This document shows, piece by piece, positions 1 through 7,319 of a stretch of 28,373 nt of DNA. Numbering within the stretch: position 1 is the stretch's first letter; every line of letters starts with the position of its first letter. Under the pieces are notes generated by a model. That model was not told the origin of the DNA, ran no database searches, and saw nothing but the letters and a program-made list of their open reading frames with translations. The stretch comes from Holophaga sp. (GTDB lineage Bacteria > Acidobacteriota > Holophagae > Holophagales > Holophagaceae): assembly GCA_031292735.1 (NCBI GenBank), contig JARLGP010000075.1, forward strand, positions 1 to 28,373. The letters are read 5' to 3'. Made by a program: the position numbers and the translations under genes.

Positions 1-831
1 GATGTGGAGCTGCGCAGCGAATACTCCGGCAACCAGGGCATGGACGACCTCCTGGTGGGCTCCGTCCAGGGGGTGGTGGGGTTCTACGATCACGTCATCT
101 ACATGCAGTCCAAGGGCAAGGCGGTGGTGTGCCTGATCCAGTTCGCCCAGGCGCCGGGCGAAGTGGAGCTGGTTTCCACCCGGCTGCCCGGACCGGTGCA
201 CTCCATGGCCGACCTGAAGAATCGGGCCCTGGGGGTCACCGGCCTGGGCTCCTCCACCCAGTTCCTGTCCCGCTACCTGGCGCTTTCGGCGGGCCTGAAA
301 CTGAACCAGGTCACCTTCGTGCCGGTGGGCACCGGGGACGACTTCATCAGCGCTATGAACCGTGGGGTCGTCAGCGCCGGGATGACCACCGAGCCGACCG
401 CTTCGCGCATGCTGGACAGCGGTCAGGCCCGTGTCCTGGCGGATCTGCGCACCCCCGAGGATACGGCCAGGGCCTTGGGCGGGCCCTATCCCGGATCCTG
501 TCTGTACATGGAAACCGCCTGGGTGCACCGGCACCAGGCTGAGGTGCAGAAGCTGGTCAACGCCTTGATGAAGGCCCTGAACTTCATCCAGAGCCACACC
601 GCCGCGGAGATCGCGGACCAGTTGCCGCCGAAGTTCTACACCTGCGACCGGGCCACCTATACCAAGGCCCTGGCCCACAGCAAGGCCATCTTCATCCCCG
701 ATGGCCGCATGCCGGCCAACGGTCCCGCCCATGTGCTGAAGCTGCTCACCCGCACGGAGAAATCTATCCAGGGCAAGAACGTCAACCTGGCTAGCACTTT
801 CACGCTGCAATTCGTCAACGCGGCCCGGTGA
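1..831 (+). CDS. NMT1/SsuA-like ABC substrate-binding protein (5' end missing)
   Basis: The reading frame is open from base 1, so the N terminus and any signal peptide lie outside the window; the in-frame GTG at 4 is not taken as the start. The visible ~276 residues look like the second half of a periplasmic binding protein of the NMT1/THI5/SsuA type. They include a GVVGFYDH segment, the hinge-like MADLKNRALGVTGLGSST, and a later MTTEPTASRM segment, all typical of proteins that capture small organic acids, sulfonates or pyrimidine-like ligands. The stop is TGA at 829-831. The response regulator starts 24 nt downstream on the same strand, so the protein probably belongs to the same transcript. 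It may be an extracytoplasmic sensor partner for the kinase rather than, or as well as, a transporter component, because no permease or ATPase gene is visible. The family is fairly sure; the ligand is unknown. Confidence 0.75.
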   Translation, partial: DVELRSEYSGNQGMDDLLVGSVQGVVGFYDHVIYMQSKGKAVVCLIQFAQAPGEVELVSTRLPGPVHSMADLKNRALGVTGLGSSTQFLSRYLALSAGLKLNQVTFVPVGTGDDFISAMNRGVVSAGMTTEPTASRMLDSGQARVLADLRTPEDTARALGGPYPGSCLYMETAWVHRHQAEVQKLVNALMKALNFIQSHTAAEIADQLPPKFYTCDRATYTKALAHSKAIFIPDGRMPANGPAHVLKLLTRTEKSIQGKNVNLASTFTLQFVNAAR

Positions 832-855
832 GCGGCCGCCAGGAGTCGAACGTCC

Positions 856-1530
856 ATGAAGATCCTGCTCGTCGAGGACAACCGCGCGCTTTCGGAATGG
901 CTGGCGCGCACGCTCCGGGCCGGCCAGTACACCGTGGAGTGCTGCTATGACGGGCTCGACGCCGACCAGCTGCTGCTCACTGAATCCTATGACCTAGCCA
1001 TCCTGGACCTCGCCCTTCCGGGGCTGGACGGGAGGGAGGTGCTGAGGCGGCTGCGCGGCCGGCAGAACCCCATGCCGGTGCTGATCCTCACCGCCTTCGG
1101 CGGCACCCGGGACCGGGTGGAGGGGCTGGACATCGGGGCCGACGATTACATGGCCAAGCCGTTCGAGGTGCCCGAGCTGGAGGCCCGGATGCGGGCCCTG
1201 CTGCGGCGCGCCAACCAGGCCAAGAACCCCGTCCTCACCTGCGGATCGCTGGCCTACGACAGCAATTCCCGGGGCTTCACCCTGGCCGGGGAGCCGGTCA
1301 ACCTCACCCCCCGGGAGCACGCCGTGCTGGAGATGCTGATGGTCAAATCCGGCAAGACCGTGAGCAAGCAGGCGCTGGCCCACAGCCTGTTCGCCCTGGA
1401 CGAGGAGGTGAACCCTGACGCCATCGAGATCTACGTCCACCGGGTGCGCAGGAAGCTGGAACCCGGCGACGCCGTGATCGTGACCCTGCGCGGCCTCGGC
1501 TACCTGTTGAAGCCCCGCTATGAGCACTAG
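856..1530 (+). CDS. OmpR-family response regulator (TctD/QseB-like)
   Basis: A 224-residue two-domain response regulator. The N-terminal receiver domain (about 1-115) shows the acidic pocket (E7-D8), the phospho-acceptor D51 in the ILDLALPG segment, T79 and K101 in the AKPF motif. The C-terminal winged-helix DNA-binding domain (about 125-222) includes LTPREHAVLEML and the wing near the end, GLGYLLKP. The length is normal for the family. The start has an AGGAG ribosome binding site about 10 nt upstream. Its last 11 nt overlap the downstream sensor kinase gene, which implies translational coupling and a cognate pair. By family it is phosphorylated by that kinase and binds DNA as a dimer. The divergently placed dctA gene is a plausible target, but no binding site was recognised. 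Confidence 0.93.
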   Translation: MKILLVEDNRALSEWLARTLRAGQYTVECCYDGLDADQLLLTESYDLAILDLALPGLDGREVLRRLRGRQNPMPVLILTAFGGTRDRVEGLDIGADDYMAKPFEVPELEARMRALLRRANQAKNPVLTCGSLAYDSNSRGFTLAGEPVNLTPREHAVLEMLMVKSGKTVSKQALAHSLFALDEEVNPDAIEIYVHRVRRKLEPGDAVIVTLRGLGYLLKPRYEH

Positions 1531-2908
1531 CCTGTTTTCCAGCCTCCGCGCGCGGCTGCTGCTCTGGTTGCTGATTCCGCTGGGAGTCACCGGGGTGCTG
1601 AATGTCGGGCTGGCCTACCGGGAGGCCCGGAACACGGCTGTCAAGGTCCAGGACCGCCTGCTGCTGGGTTCGGCCCGCACCATCGCCCAGCAGATCCAGT
1701 ACGAGGACGGAGTGCTGGAGGTGGCCATCCCGCCCGCGGCCCTGGAGCTGTTCCATTCCGCGGACCAGGACCAGGTGTACTACCGGATCGCCTCGGCCAA
1801 GGGCCTGCTGCTGTCCGGCTACGCCGAGCTGCCGTCCCCGCCCGGCCGGGTCCGGCCAGAGGAATCCCTCCCCTTCGACACCACGGTGCGCGAAGAGCCG
1901 GTGCGCGTGGTGGCCTATGCCCAGCCGGTGTTCGCCGCGCCGGAGGAGAGCCCGGTGGTGATCGAGGTGGCCCAGACCCTGCGTGGCCGGCAAGGGATGG
2001 TCCGGCAGCTGTGGCTCGCCAGCCTGCGCCAGGGCATCTGGATGCTGGCGCTGGTGGTGATCCTGGTCTGGATCGCCCTGCGCCGGGGCCTGAAGAACAT
2101 CCTCCGCCTGCGCGACCAGGTGTGCGAACGCACCCCGGGCTCCCTGGAACCCCTGGACCCAGGCCCGGTGCCGACCGAGCTGCAGCCCCTGGTGGCCGCC
2201 ATCAACGGCTACGTGCAGCGGCTGGACAACCAGATGGCGGTGCGCAGCCGGTTCATCGCCAACGCCTCGCACCAGCTGCGCACGCCCTTCACGGTGTTCC
2301 AGACCCAGGTGGATTTCGGCCTGAGGAGCCCGGATCCGGCCCAGAAGGACGAGGCCTTGAAGGCCCTGTTCCAGGGGGTGCGGGACGGGACCCGGCTGGT
2401 GAACCAGCTCCTGAGCCTGTCCACCGCCGAGGCCGGGGCGCAGCACCCGGTTCCCCGCGCCAGGGTGGACGTGAAGGACCTGGCCCAGCGGGTGCTGGAG
2501 GAAAAGGCGACCCTGGCCCAGGCCCGGGACATCGATCTGGGTTTCGAGTCCCAGGAGGAGCCGCTGGAGCTGATGACCTCGGCAGCCATGCTGCACGAGC
2601 TGGTGGCCAACCTGGTGGACAACGCCCTGCGCTACATTCCGGCCGGGGGCGTGGTCACCGTGTGCGCGCGGCGGGAGGGGGAGCGGGTGCTGATCCGGGT
2701 GGAGGACAACGGCCCGGGCATCGCCCCCGAAGACCGCAATCGGGTGTTCGAGCGCTTCTGCCGGCTGCGCCCGGGCGATTCCCCGGGCTGCGGGCTGGGC
2801 CTGGCCATCGTCAAGGAACTGGCCCACGCCCTGGGCGCCGGCGTCCGGCTGGAGGATCCCGCGGAGGGCACCGGGCTGGTGGTCACCGTGAGCTGCCCGG
2901 ACGGATGA
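1520..2908 (+). CDS. Sensor histidine kinase, TctE-like with periplasmic 2CSK_N-type domain
   Basis: A 462-residue membrane sensor kinase. One transmembrane helix lies at about 11-33 and a second at about 171-187, and the region between them (about 35-165) resembles the 2CSK_N periplasmic domain of TctE-type sensors. A short linker leads to the dimerisation domain, with H251 in the NASHQLRTPF H-box. The ATP-binding domain carries the N-box around 360-372 (ELVANLVDNALRY), G1 at about 394-401 (VEDNGPGI) and G2 at about 423-430 (GCGLGLAI). All kinase motifs are intact. The ATG lies inside the upstream response-regulator gene (11-nt overlap), so the two are co-translated. TctE relatives often sense tricarboxylates or other organic acids. 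Together with the upstream binding protein and the adjacent convergent dctA this suggests control of carboxylate uptake, which is inference only. Confidence 0.92.
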   Translation: MSTSLFSSLRARLLLWLLIPLGVTGVLNVGLAYREARNTAVKVQDRLLLGSARTIAQQIQYEDGVLEVAIPPAALELFHSADQDQVYYRIASAKGLLLSGYAELPSPPGRVRPEESLPFDTTVREEPVRVVAYAQPVFAAPEESPVVIEVAQTLRGRQGMVRQLWLASLRQGIWMLALVVILVWIALRRGLKNILRLRDQVCERTPGSLEPLDPGPVPTELQPLVAAINGYVQRLDNQMAVRSRFIANASHQLRTPFTVFQTQVDFGLRSPDPAQKDEALKALFQGVRDGTRLVNQLLSLSTAEAGAQHPVPRARVDVKDLAQRVLEEKATLAQARDIDLGFESQEEPLELMTSAAMLHELVANLVDNALRYIPAGGVVTVCARREGERVLIRVEDNGPGIAPEDRNRVFERFCRLRPGDSPGCGLGLAIVKELAHALGAGVRLEDPAEGTGLVVTVSCPDG

Positions 2909-2936
2909 AAAAAGGCCCCGGAAAACCCGGGGCCTT
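2908..2936 (-). terminator. Rho-independent terminator of dctA (possibly bidirectional)
   Basis: A perfect 10-bp stem (2912-2921 paired with 2927-2936) with a 5-nt loop lies between the converging kinase and dctA genes. Read on the minus strand, the GC-rich hairpin is followed by six T (complement of A 2908-2913), the classical signature for ending the dctA transcript. On the plus strand only two T follow, so it would be a weaker stop for the two-component operon. The T-tract begins right at the kinase stop codon. Confidence 0.85.
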
Positions 2937-2952
2937 CGAATACGTAGGCAGG

Positions 2953-4284
2953 CTAGGGTTGCACTGCGGTTTCGTTGCTGGCCTCGGCGGTGGAGTCCCG
3001 GCCGCCGATGATCGCGTGCAGCTTGTGCCGGTTCAGTTCCCCCTCCCACCAGGAGACGAAGGCGCAGGCGATGCCGTTGCCGGTGATGTTGGTCAGGGCC
3101 CGGCACTCGCTCATGAACTTGTCGATGCCCAGCACGATGGCCATGCCCGGCACCAGGGCCGGGCTCACCACCGACAGGGTCGCCGCCAGGGTGACGAAGC
3201 CCGCGCCGGAGACGCCGGAAGCGCCCTTGGAGGTGAGCATGGCCACCAGGATGATGGCCAACTGATCCTTGAGCCCCAGGTGGAAGCCCAGCGCCTGGGC
3301 GATGAAGATGGTGGCGAGGCTCATGTAGATGTTGGTGCCGTCCAGGTTGAAGGAATACCCGGTGGGTACCACCAGGCCGACCACCGGCTTGGAGCAGCCC
3401 ATGGCTTCCATCTTCCGCATGAGATTGGGCAGGGCGCTTTCCGAAGAGCTGGTGCCCAGCACGATCAACAGCTCGTCCTTGATGTAGCCCAGGTACTTGA
3501 AGATGTTGAAGCCGATGATTCGGGCCACGATGCCCAGGACGATGATCACGAACAGGGCGGAGGTCAGGTAGAAGGTGGCGATCAACCCCAGCAGGTTGCC
3601 CAGCGCCTGGGGCCCGTACTTGCCGACGGTGTAGGCCATGGCGCCGAAGGCGCCGAACGGGGCGGCCTTCATGACCAGCCCGATGACCCCGAACACCGCC
3701 TGGGCCAGCTCGTCGATGATCGAGCGCAGGGCCTTGGTCTTCTCGCCCAGGGCCATCAGCGCCAGCCCGAACAGGATGGAGAACAGCAGCACCTGGAGGA
3801 TGTCACCCTTGGCGAACCCGCCCACGGCGCTTTCCGGAATGATGTTGAGCACGAAGTCCACCGACTTCATCTCGTGGGCCTGCTTGGCGAAGCTGGCCAC
3901 CACCGAGGCGTCCGGCGCCTTGCCGCCGAAGTTGCGGCCCGGATGCAGCACGTTGGCCACGATGACGCCGATGATCAGCGAGAAGGTGGACACGACCTCA
4001 AAATAGATCATGGCCTTGATCCCGATCCGGCCGACGGTCTTGGCGCCCTGCACATGGGCGATGCCGGAGACCACGGTGCAGAAAATGATGGGCGCGATGA
4101 CCATCTTGATCAGCTTGATGAAGCCGTCGCCCATGGCCTTGACCCAATCATTGGTGGCCACGATCGGGTACTTCCAGCCCAGCAACCCGCCTATGACGAT
4201 GGCGATAAGGACCTGCACGTAGAGGACGCGGTAAAAAGGGACCTTCTCCTTGGTGGGGAGGGGGTTGCTGGCCGTTTGATCCAT
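2953..4284 (-). CDS. dctA: C4-dicarboxylate:cation symporter DctA (DAACS family)
   Basis: A 443-residue inner-membrane secondary transporter with about eight hydrophobic helices plus re-entrant loops. Family signatures are intact: the serine-rich hairpin GTSSSESALPNLM (about 277-289), the GYSFNLDGTNIY substrate/ion segment (about 309-320), TSKGASGVSGAGF (about 351-363), and DKFMSECRALTNITGN (about 388-403). These match DctA proteins, which import succinate, fumarate, malate and sometimes orotate with protons or sodium; a glutamate/aspartate relative is the main alternative. The start at 4284 is chosen because GGAGG sits 4 nt upstream; the frame is open further upstream but without support. 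The gene converges with the two-component operon across a shared terminator. Upstream lies a 162-nt spacer to azlD. Confidence 0.9.
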   Translation of the reverse strand: MDQTASNPLPTKEKVPFYRVLYVQVLIAIVIGGLLGWKYPIVATNDWVKAMGDGFIKLIKMVIAPIIFCTVVSGIAHVQGAKTVGRIGIKAMIYFEVVSTFSLIIGVIVANVLHPGRNFGGKAPDASVVASFAKQAHEMKSVDFVLNIIPESAVGGFAKGDILQVLLFSILFGLALMALGEKTKALRSIIDELAQAVFGVIGLVMKAAPFGAFGAMAYTVGKYGPQALGNLLGLIATFYLTSALFVIIVLGIVARIIGFNIFKYLGYIKDELLIVLGTSSSESALPNLMRKMEAMGCSKPVVGLVVPTGYSFNLDGTNIYMSLATIFIAQALGFHLGLKDQLAIILVAMLTSKGASGVSGAGFVTLAATLSVVSPALVPGMAIVLGIDKFMSECRALTNITGNGIACAFVSWWEGELNRHKLHAIIGGRDSTAEASNETAVQP

Positions 4285-4446
4285 ACTGCCTCCGAACGCT
4301 GAACCCATGGATGGGCTGATGAACTGAAAGGATTGGTTCCGCTCAATAGGGTTTTGAGTGTTGCTGAGGGTATCAGAAATTGCGATCCACAATACAACAC
4401 TAATCGGTCTCCGCCAGCGCCCAGCGCTTCAATAACGAACTGGCGG
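4285..4446. other. Intergenic spacer upstream of dctA
   Basis: This 162-nt spacer separates the azlD stop from the dctA start; both genes are on the minus strand. It is more AT-rich than the surrounding genes and should hold the dctA promoter. A weak sigma70-like candidate on the minus strand is TTGTAT followed about 16 nt later by TGATAC. I did not find a GG-N10-GC sigma54 element, although DctA genes in other bacteria are often sigma54-dependent. No clear terminator for azlD was seen. Confidence 0.3.
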
Positions 4447-4773
4447 CTAGCCCAACATCCATCGAAATAGGAAAAAAACAGCCATCCCGCCGCTAATGGC
4501 GGCCAATAAGTGCTTGAAACGCCAGGCGATCAGTCCCGTGGCCAGGGCTCCCAGCAGCCATGCGTTGCGCCAGGTGATCTGCCAGTGGACGCCGTCGGGC
4601 AGCAGCACCATGGGCACGACGATGGCGGTGAGCACCGCCACCGGCACGAAGCGCAGCGCCCGCTGCACCATGGGCGGGAAGGCGATCCGGTCGCCCAGGG
4701 CGAAGAAGGCGTAGCGCACCAGGAAGGTGACCGCGGTCATGCCGAGGATGAGGGTCAGTTCGCGCCCGCTCAT
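4447..4773 (-). CDS. azlD: AzlD-family small subunit of a branched-chain amino acid exporter
   Basis: A 108-residue, almost entirely hydrophobic protein with about four membrane helices. The length, the short N terminus and the [17 protein letters not shown] segment fit the AzlD/YgaH family, the small partner of AzlC-type permeases that export branched-chain amino acids or their analogues. The ATG overlaps the azlC stop as ATGA (4770-4773), a classic translational-coupling arrangement for two subunits made in equal amount. The C terminus ends shortly after FFLFRWMLG. Substrate cannot be read from sequence. Confidence 0.85.
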   Translation of the reverse strand: MSGRELTLILGMTAVTFLVRYAFFALGDRIAFPPMVQRALRFVPVAVLTAIVVPMVLLPDGVHWQITWRNAWLLGALATGLIAWRFKHLLAAISGGMAVFFLFRWMLG

Positions 4774-5474
4774 GCCCGGTCCTCCAGCAGCACCCCGATC
4801 GCGACTCCGGCCAGGGCGGCCAGCATCAGTCCCAGCTTGTACGGCAGGGCGTGGGCGGCCAGCGCCACCGCGCCCGCGCCCAGCGACGCCGCCAGCATCG
4901 GCCGGCTTCCCAGCAGCGGCACCACGATGCCGATGAAGGTGGAGACCATGGCGAATTCCAGCCCCATGTGCTCCAGCCTGGGCAGGGAGCGCCCCAGCAG
5001 GAGCCCGGCGAGGGTCCACGCGAACCAGTTGCTGTACATGGCCAGGCAGGAGCCCAGGTAGTACCAGTGCTTCAGGGGCGAGGTGTCGGTCTTGAGGTAG
5101 CGGAGCTGCACCACCGCGAAGGTCTCGTCGGTGAGCCAGAAGGCCAGCGGCACCCGCCAGCGCTGGCGCAGCCCCGCCACATGGGGCAGCAGGGTGGCGG
5201 AATAGAGGGCGTGGCGCAGGTTGACCACCAGGGTGGTGAGCAGGATGACCACCATCCCGGCCCCGCTGGCCAGCAGGGTGAGCGCGATGAACTGTGAGGA
5301 GCCGGCGAACACGCACAGGGACATGGCCAGGGTGGCGGCCGGGGACAGCCCGCTGGGGCCGGCCAGGGTGCCGAAGATGAGCCCGAAGGGGGCGGCGCCC
5401 AGCACCATCGGCAATGAATCCCGGGCGCCGGCCCAGAACTCGGCCCGGCGATGAGGGTGGCTGGCCTCCGTCAT
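4770..5474 (-). CDS. azlC: AzlC-family branched-chain amino acid permease subunit
   Basis: A 234-residue membrane protein of the AzlC/YgaZ family. The N-terminal part contains the conserved [18 protein letters not shown] segment, followed by the [10 protein letters not shown] motif and then several further helices, with [11 protein letters not shown] in the middle. Together with AzlD it forms an exporter for branched-chain amino acids such as valine. The start at 5474 is preferred over two in-frame upstream ATG codons because GGAG lies six bases before it. It is the first gene of a two-gene operon and is divergent from the secreted-protein gene at 5769. Confidence 0.88.
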   Translation of the reverse strand: MTEASHPHRRAEFWAGARDSLPMVLGAAPFGLIFGTLAGPSGLSPAATLAMSLCVFAGSSQFIALTLLASGAGMVVILLTTLVVNLRHALYSATLLPHVAGLRQRWRVPLAFWLTDETFAVVQLRYLKTDTSPLKHWYYLGSCLAMYSNWFAWTLAGLLLGRSLPRLEHMGLEFAMVSTFIGIVVPLLGSRPMLAASLGAGAVALAAHALPYKLGLMLAALAGVAIGVLLEDRA

Positions 5475-5768
5475 GATGGTCTCCATTCTCAACAATAACC
5501 CATCGCCGATCCGTCCCGATTCTGGATGCGGGATCCCGATTCGAGATAACGCCCCGAAACCCGCGCCGGGGCCAATTTATAAGTATTGAAATACATCGAC
5601 CAAGATGGAAAAGATAAACCCTTTTTGGGTTGGCATCGCCATTGCTGTGGAAGAGGAACCCGCTCCCACGCGCCGGAAGGTTGCACGGGGGCTTTTGGAC
5701 TCAGCCACTTGGCACAGGACAACCGGGAGCCTCCGGCTGCCTTGGAAACATTTTGGGAAGGGAATGAT
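5475..5768. other. Divergent intergenic region between azlC and the secreted paralogue
   Basis: This 294-nt non-coding region holds the promoters for azlC (minus) and for the secreted protein (plus). Near the azlC side is a direct repeat CCCGATTC at 5515-5522 and 5535-5542, spaced 20 nt. Around 5576-5603 there is a candidate minus-strand promoter with an inverted repeat. A simple hairpin AACCC-TTTTT-GGGTT lies near 5617-5631. The leader close to 5769 (about 5700-5745) can pair with itself (CCGG..CCGG inside GGCA..TGCC), but matches no riboswitch I can name. Confidence 0.4.
5576..5603 (-). promoter_or_regulatory. Candidate azlC promoter with internal inverted repeat
   Basis: Read on the minus strand, TATAAA (complement of 5576-5581) is a good -10 box and TTGGTC (complement of 5598-5603) a weak -35 box, separated by 16 nt. 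Between them lies a perfect inverted repeat GTATT-GA-AATAC (5583-5594), a likely place for a regulator. The assignment rests on box similarity only. Confidence 0.35.
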
Positions 5769-7181
5769 ATGAAAGCATCGAGAATAGTCGCCCTGGCCAC
5801 CGCGCTCCTGCTGCTGGGCTGGACCGGGATGAGCGCCGCCGGTAACAGCCAGCCCCTGGTCACCGGCACGGTGGCCGACACCGGCTACATCACCTCCCCC
5901 GCCCTGGTTTCCGCGGGCATGGCCAACATCCTGGCCTTCGTGCCCACCCAGGCCGGCGCCACCTACCTGTGGAGCGTGAAGGGCGGCACCATTCCCGGAG
6001 TCAAGCAGAACGCCGCGGTGTACTTCACCGCCGGCGCCGTGGGCACGGCCACGGTGCAGTGCGTGGTCACCCTGGACGGGGTGGCCACCGTCTACAGCCA
6101 GGCCATCCCGGTGGTGGCCGCCCTGCCGGTGACCCCCACCTACTACGGTTCGGGCCTGGGCGCCGATTCCCTGGCCAACACGGTGCTGGGCGGCCCCAGC
6201 CTGAATTCCGCCAGCTACCGGTTCCAGACCAAGTACGTGGGCGTGCTCAAGGGGATCCGGGTGTTCTTCATCTGGTCCCTGGTGAAGCGGGGCTACCAGG
6301 CGGGCGGGGGCGGCATCATCCAGGTGCAGCTCATGGCCGATGACGGCAGCGCGGCCCACCTGCCCACCGGCCCGGCCCTGGCCACCCTCAGCTACGGCAA
6401 CATCCTCGCCCAGAACGACAACTACCCCGAACTGCTGTTCCCCTATCCCGTCGCCGTGAAGGGGGGCACCCTCTACCATCTGGTGTTCACCAACGTGGAC
6501 CCCAGCCCCACCGCCAACTACGTGTCCCTGGACAGCCTCTACAGCGACGCCCAGACCGCGCCCATGCAGCCCACCGTCACCGACAACCAGTTCGCCGTGC
6601 TGGTGCGTTCCGGGTCCGGCGCCTGGAAGCTGCGCCAGGGCTTCACCCCGACCCTGGAACTGGACTACGCCGACGGCGACACCCAGGGCGCCGGCTACAT
6701 GGAAGTGTGGTCCACCAACCCCAAGACCATCTCGGGCAACGCCCAGGTGCGGGAGGGCTTCCACGTGAGCGGGGCCAGCCGCACCTTCACCAAGGTCAAG
6801 ATCCGGCTGCAGCGGGTGGCCGGCACCAGCCCCTTGGCCCTGCAGCTGATCGAGGCCGACGGCACCCTCATCGCCCAGAGCTCGGTGCCCGCCGCCAGCG
6901 TGCCGGTGGGCGTGCCCACCTGGGTGACCTGGACCTTCCCGGTGTCCCACGTGCTGTCCTCCGGGGTCGGCTACAACCTCACCCTCACCAGCCCCGCCGA
7001 CACCCAGTACCTGGCCTACCCCATCCGCAAGGGCCTGGACAAGGGCTTTTCCAAGAGCACGGTGTTCGCCGACGGCTACGCCCAGTTCACCACCACCGGC
7101 AGCGGCGGCTGGGCCGGCTGGGACATGTGGGGCACCCCCAGGCTGACCACCAGCGACCTGCAGTTCCTGTTCGTCCCCTGA
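5769..7181 (+). CDS. Secreted beta-rich protein of unrecognised family, paralogue 1 (with Ig-like N-terminal domain)
   Basis: A 470-residue exported protein. A signal peptide occupies about 1-24 (basic start, leucine-rich core, cleavage near SAA-GN). Residues about 40-117 look like an immunoglobulin-like/PKD-type beta domain (ATYLWSVKGG, AGAVGTATVQCVV). Two further beta-rich modules follow: about 125-300, starting YYGSGLGADSLANT, and about 308-470, starting GYMEVW and ending in a Trp/Gly-rich motif GWAGWDMWG and SDLQFLF. The downstream gene encodes the same last two modules without the Ig-like domain. The start at 5769 is chosen because a purine-rich AAGGGA site and the signal peptide begin there. 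No catalytic motif was recognised; an extracellular adhesin, matrix or carbohydrate-binding role is possible but unproven. Confidence 0.8.
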   Translation: MKASRIVALATALLLLGWTGMSAAGNSQPLVTGTVADTGYITSPALVSAGMANILAFVPTQAGATYLWSVKGGTIPGVKQNAAVYFTAGAVGTATVQCVVTLDGVATVYSQAIPVVAALPVTPTYYGSGLGADSLANTVLGGPSLNSASYRFQTKYVGVLKGIRVFFIWSLVKRGYQAGGGGIIQVQLMADDGSAAHLPTGPALATLSYGNILAQNDNYPELLFPYPVAVKGGTLYHLVFTNVDPSPTANYVSLDSLYSDAQTAPMQPTVTDNQFAVLVRSGSGAWKLRQGFTPTLELDYADGDTQGAGYMEVWSTNPKTISGNAQVREGFHVSGASRTFTKVKIRLQRVAGTSPLALQLIEADGTLIAQSSVPAASVPVGVPTWVTWTFPVSHVLSSGVGYNLTLTSPADTQYLAYPIRKGLDKGFSKSTVFADGYAQFTTTGSGGWAGWDMWGTPRLTTSDLQFLFVP

Positions 7182-7281
7182 AACCCGGTGGACCGGAGGC
7201 GGATCCAGGATGGCGCAAACCCATGAACCATTTTGTCTCATTTTGAAACATAACCCGGTGCCCGGCGGCGGCATCCAACTC

Positions 7282-7293
7282 CCAGGCGCCTGG
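7282..7293. repeat. 12-bp perfect palindrome between the secreted paralogues
   Basis: CCAGGCGCCTGG reads identically on both strands. It lies in the 138-nt gap between the paralogues, 27 nt before the second start codon. It has no T-run, so it is not a typical terminator; it could be a protein-binding site or chance in GC-rich DNA. Confidence 0.3.
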
Positions 7294-7319
7294 AACCCGC
7301 CCAGGCATGGGGAGTTCAA

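Noticed and set aside
4..831. GTG at position 4 as the true start of the binding protein
   Set aside because: The frame is open to the window edge and the protein would lack a signal peptide and the first half of the family domain.
1343..3106. Long minus-strand open frame across the response regulator, sensor kinase and dctA end
   Set aside because: It crosses three real genes and the terminator, and its translation has no recognisable domain; shadow of GC-rich coding.
5700..5750. Resemblance to a GEMM-I cyclic-di-GMP riboswitch (GGCACAGGACAACC ... GCCTCCGGC) before the secreted paralogue
   Set aside because: The core GGGACGCAAAGCC segment and the GNRA-type P1b hairpin are missing, and the two matching pieces are too close together. 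A glycine-riboswitch reading (GCCGGAAGG, CTCAG, AGGAC) was equally incomplete.
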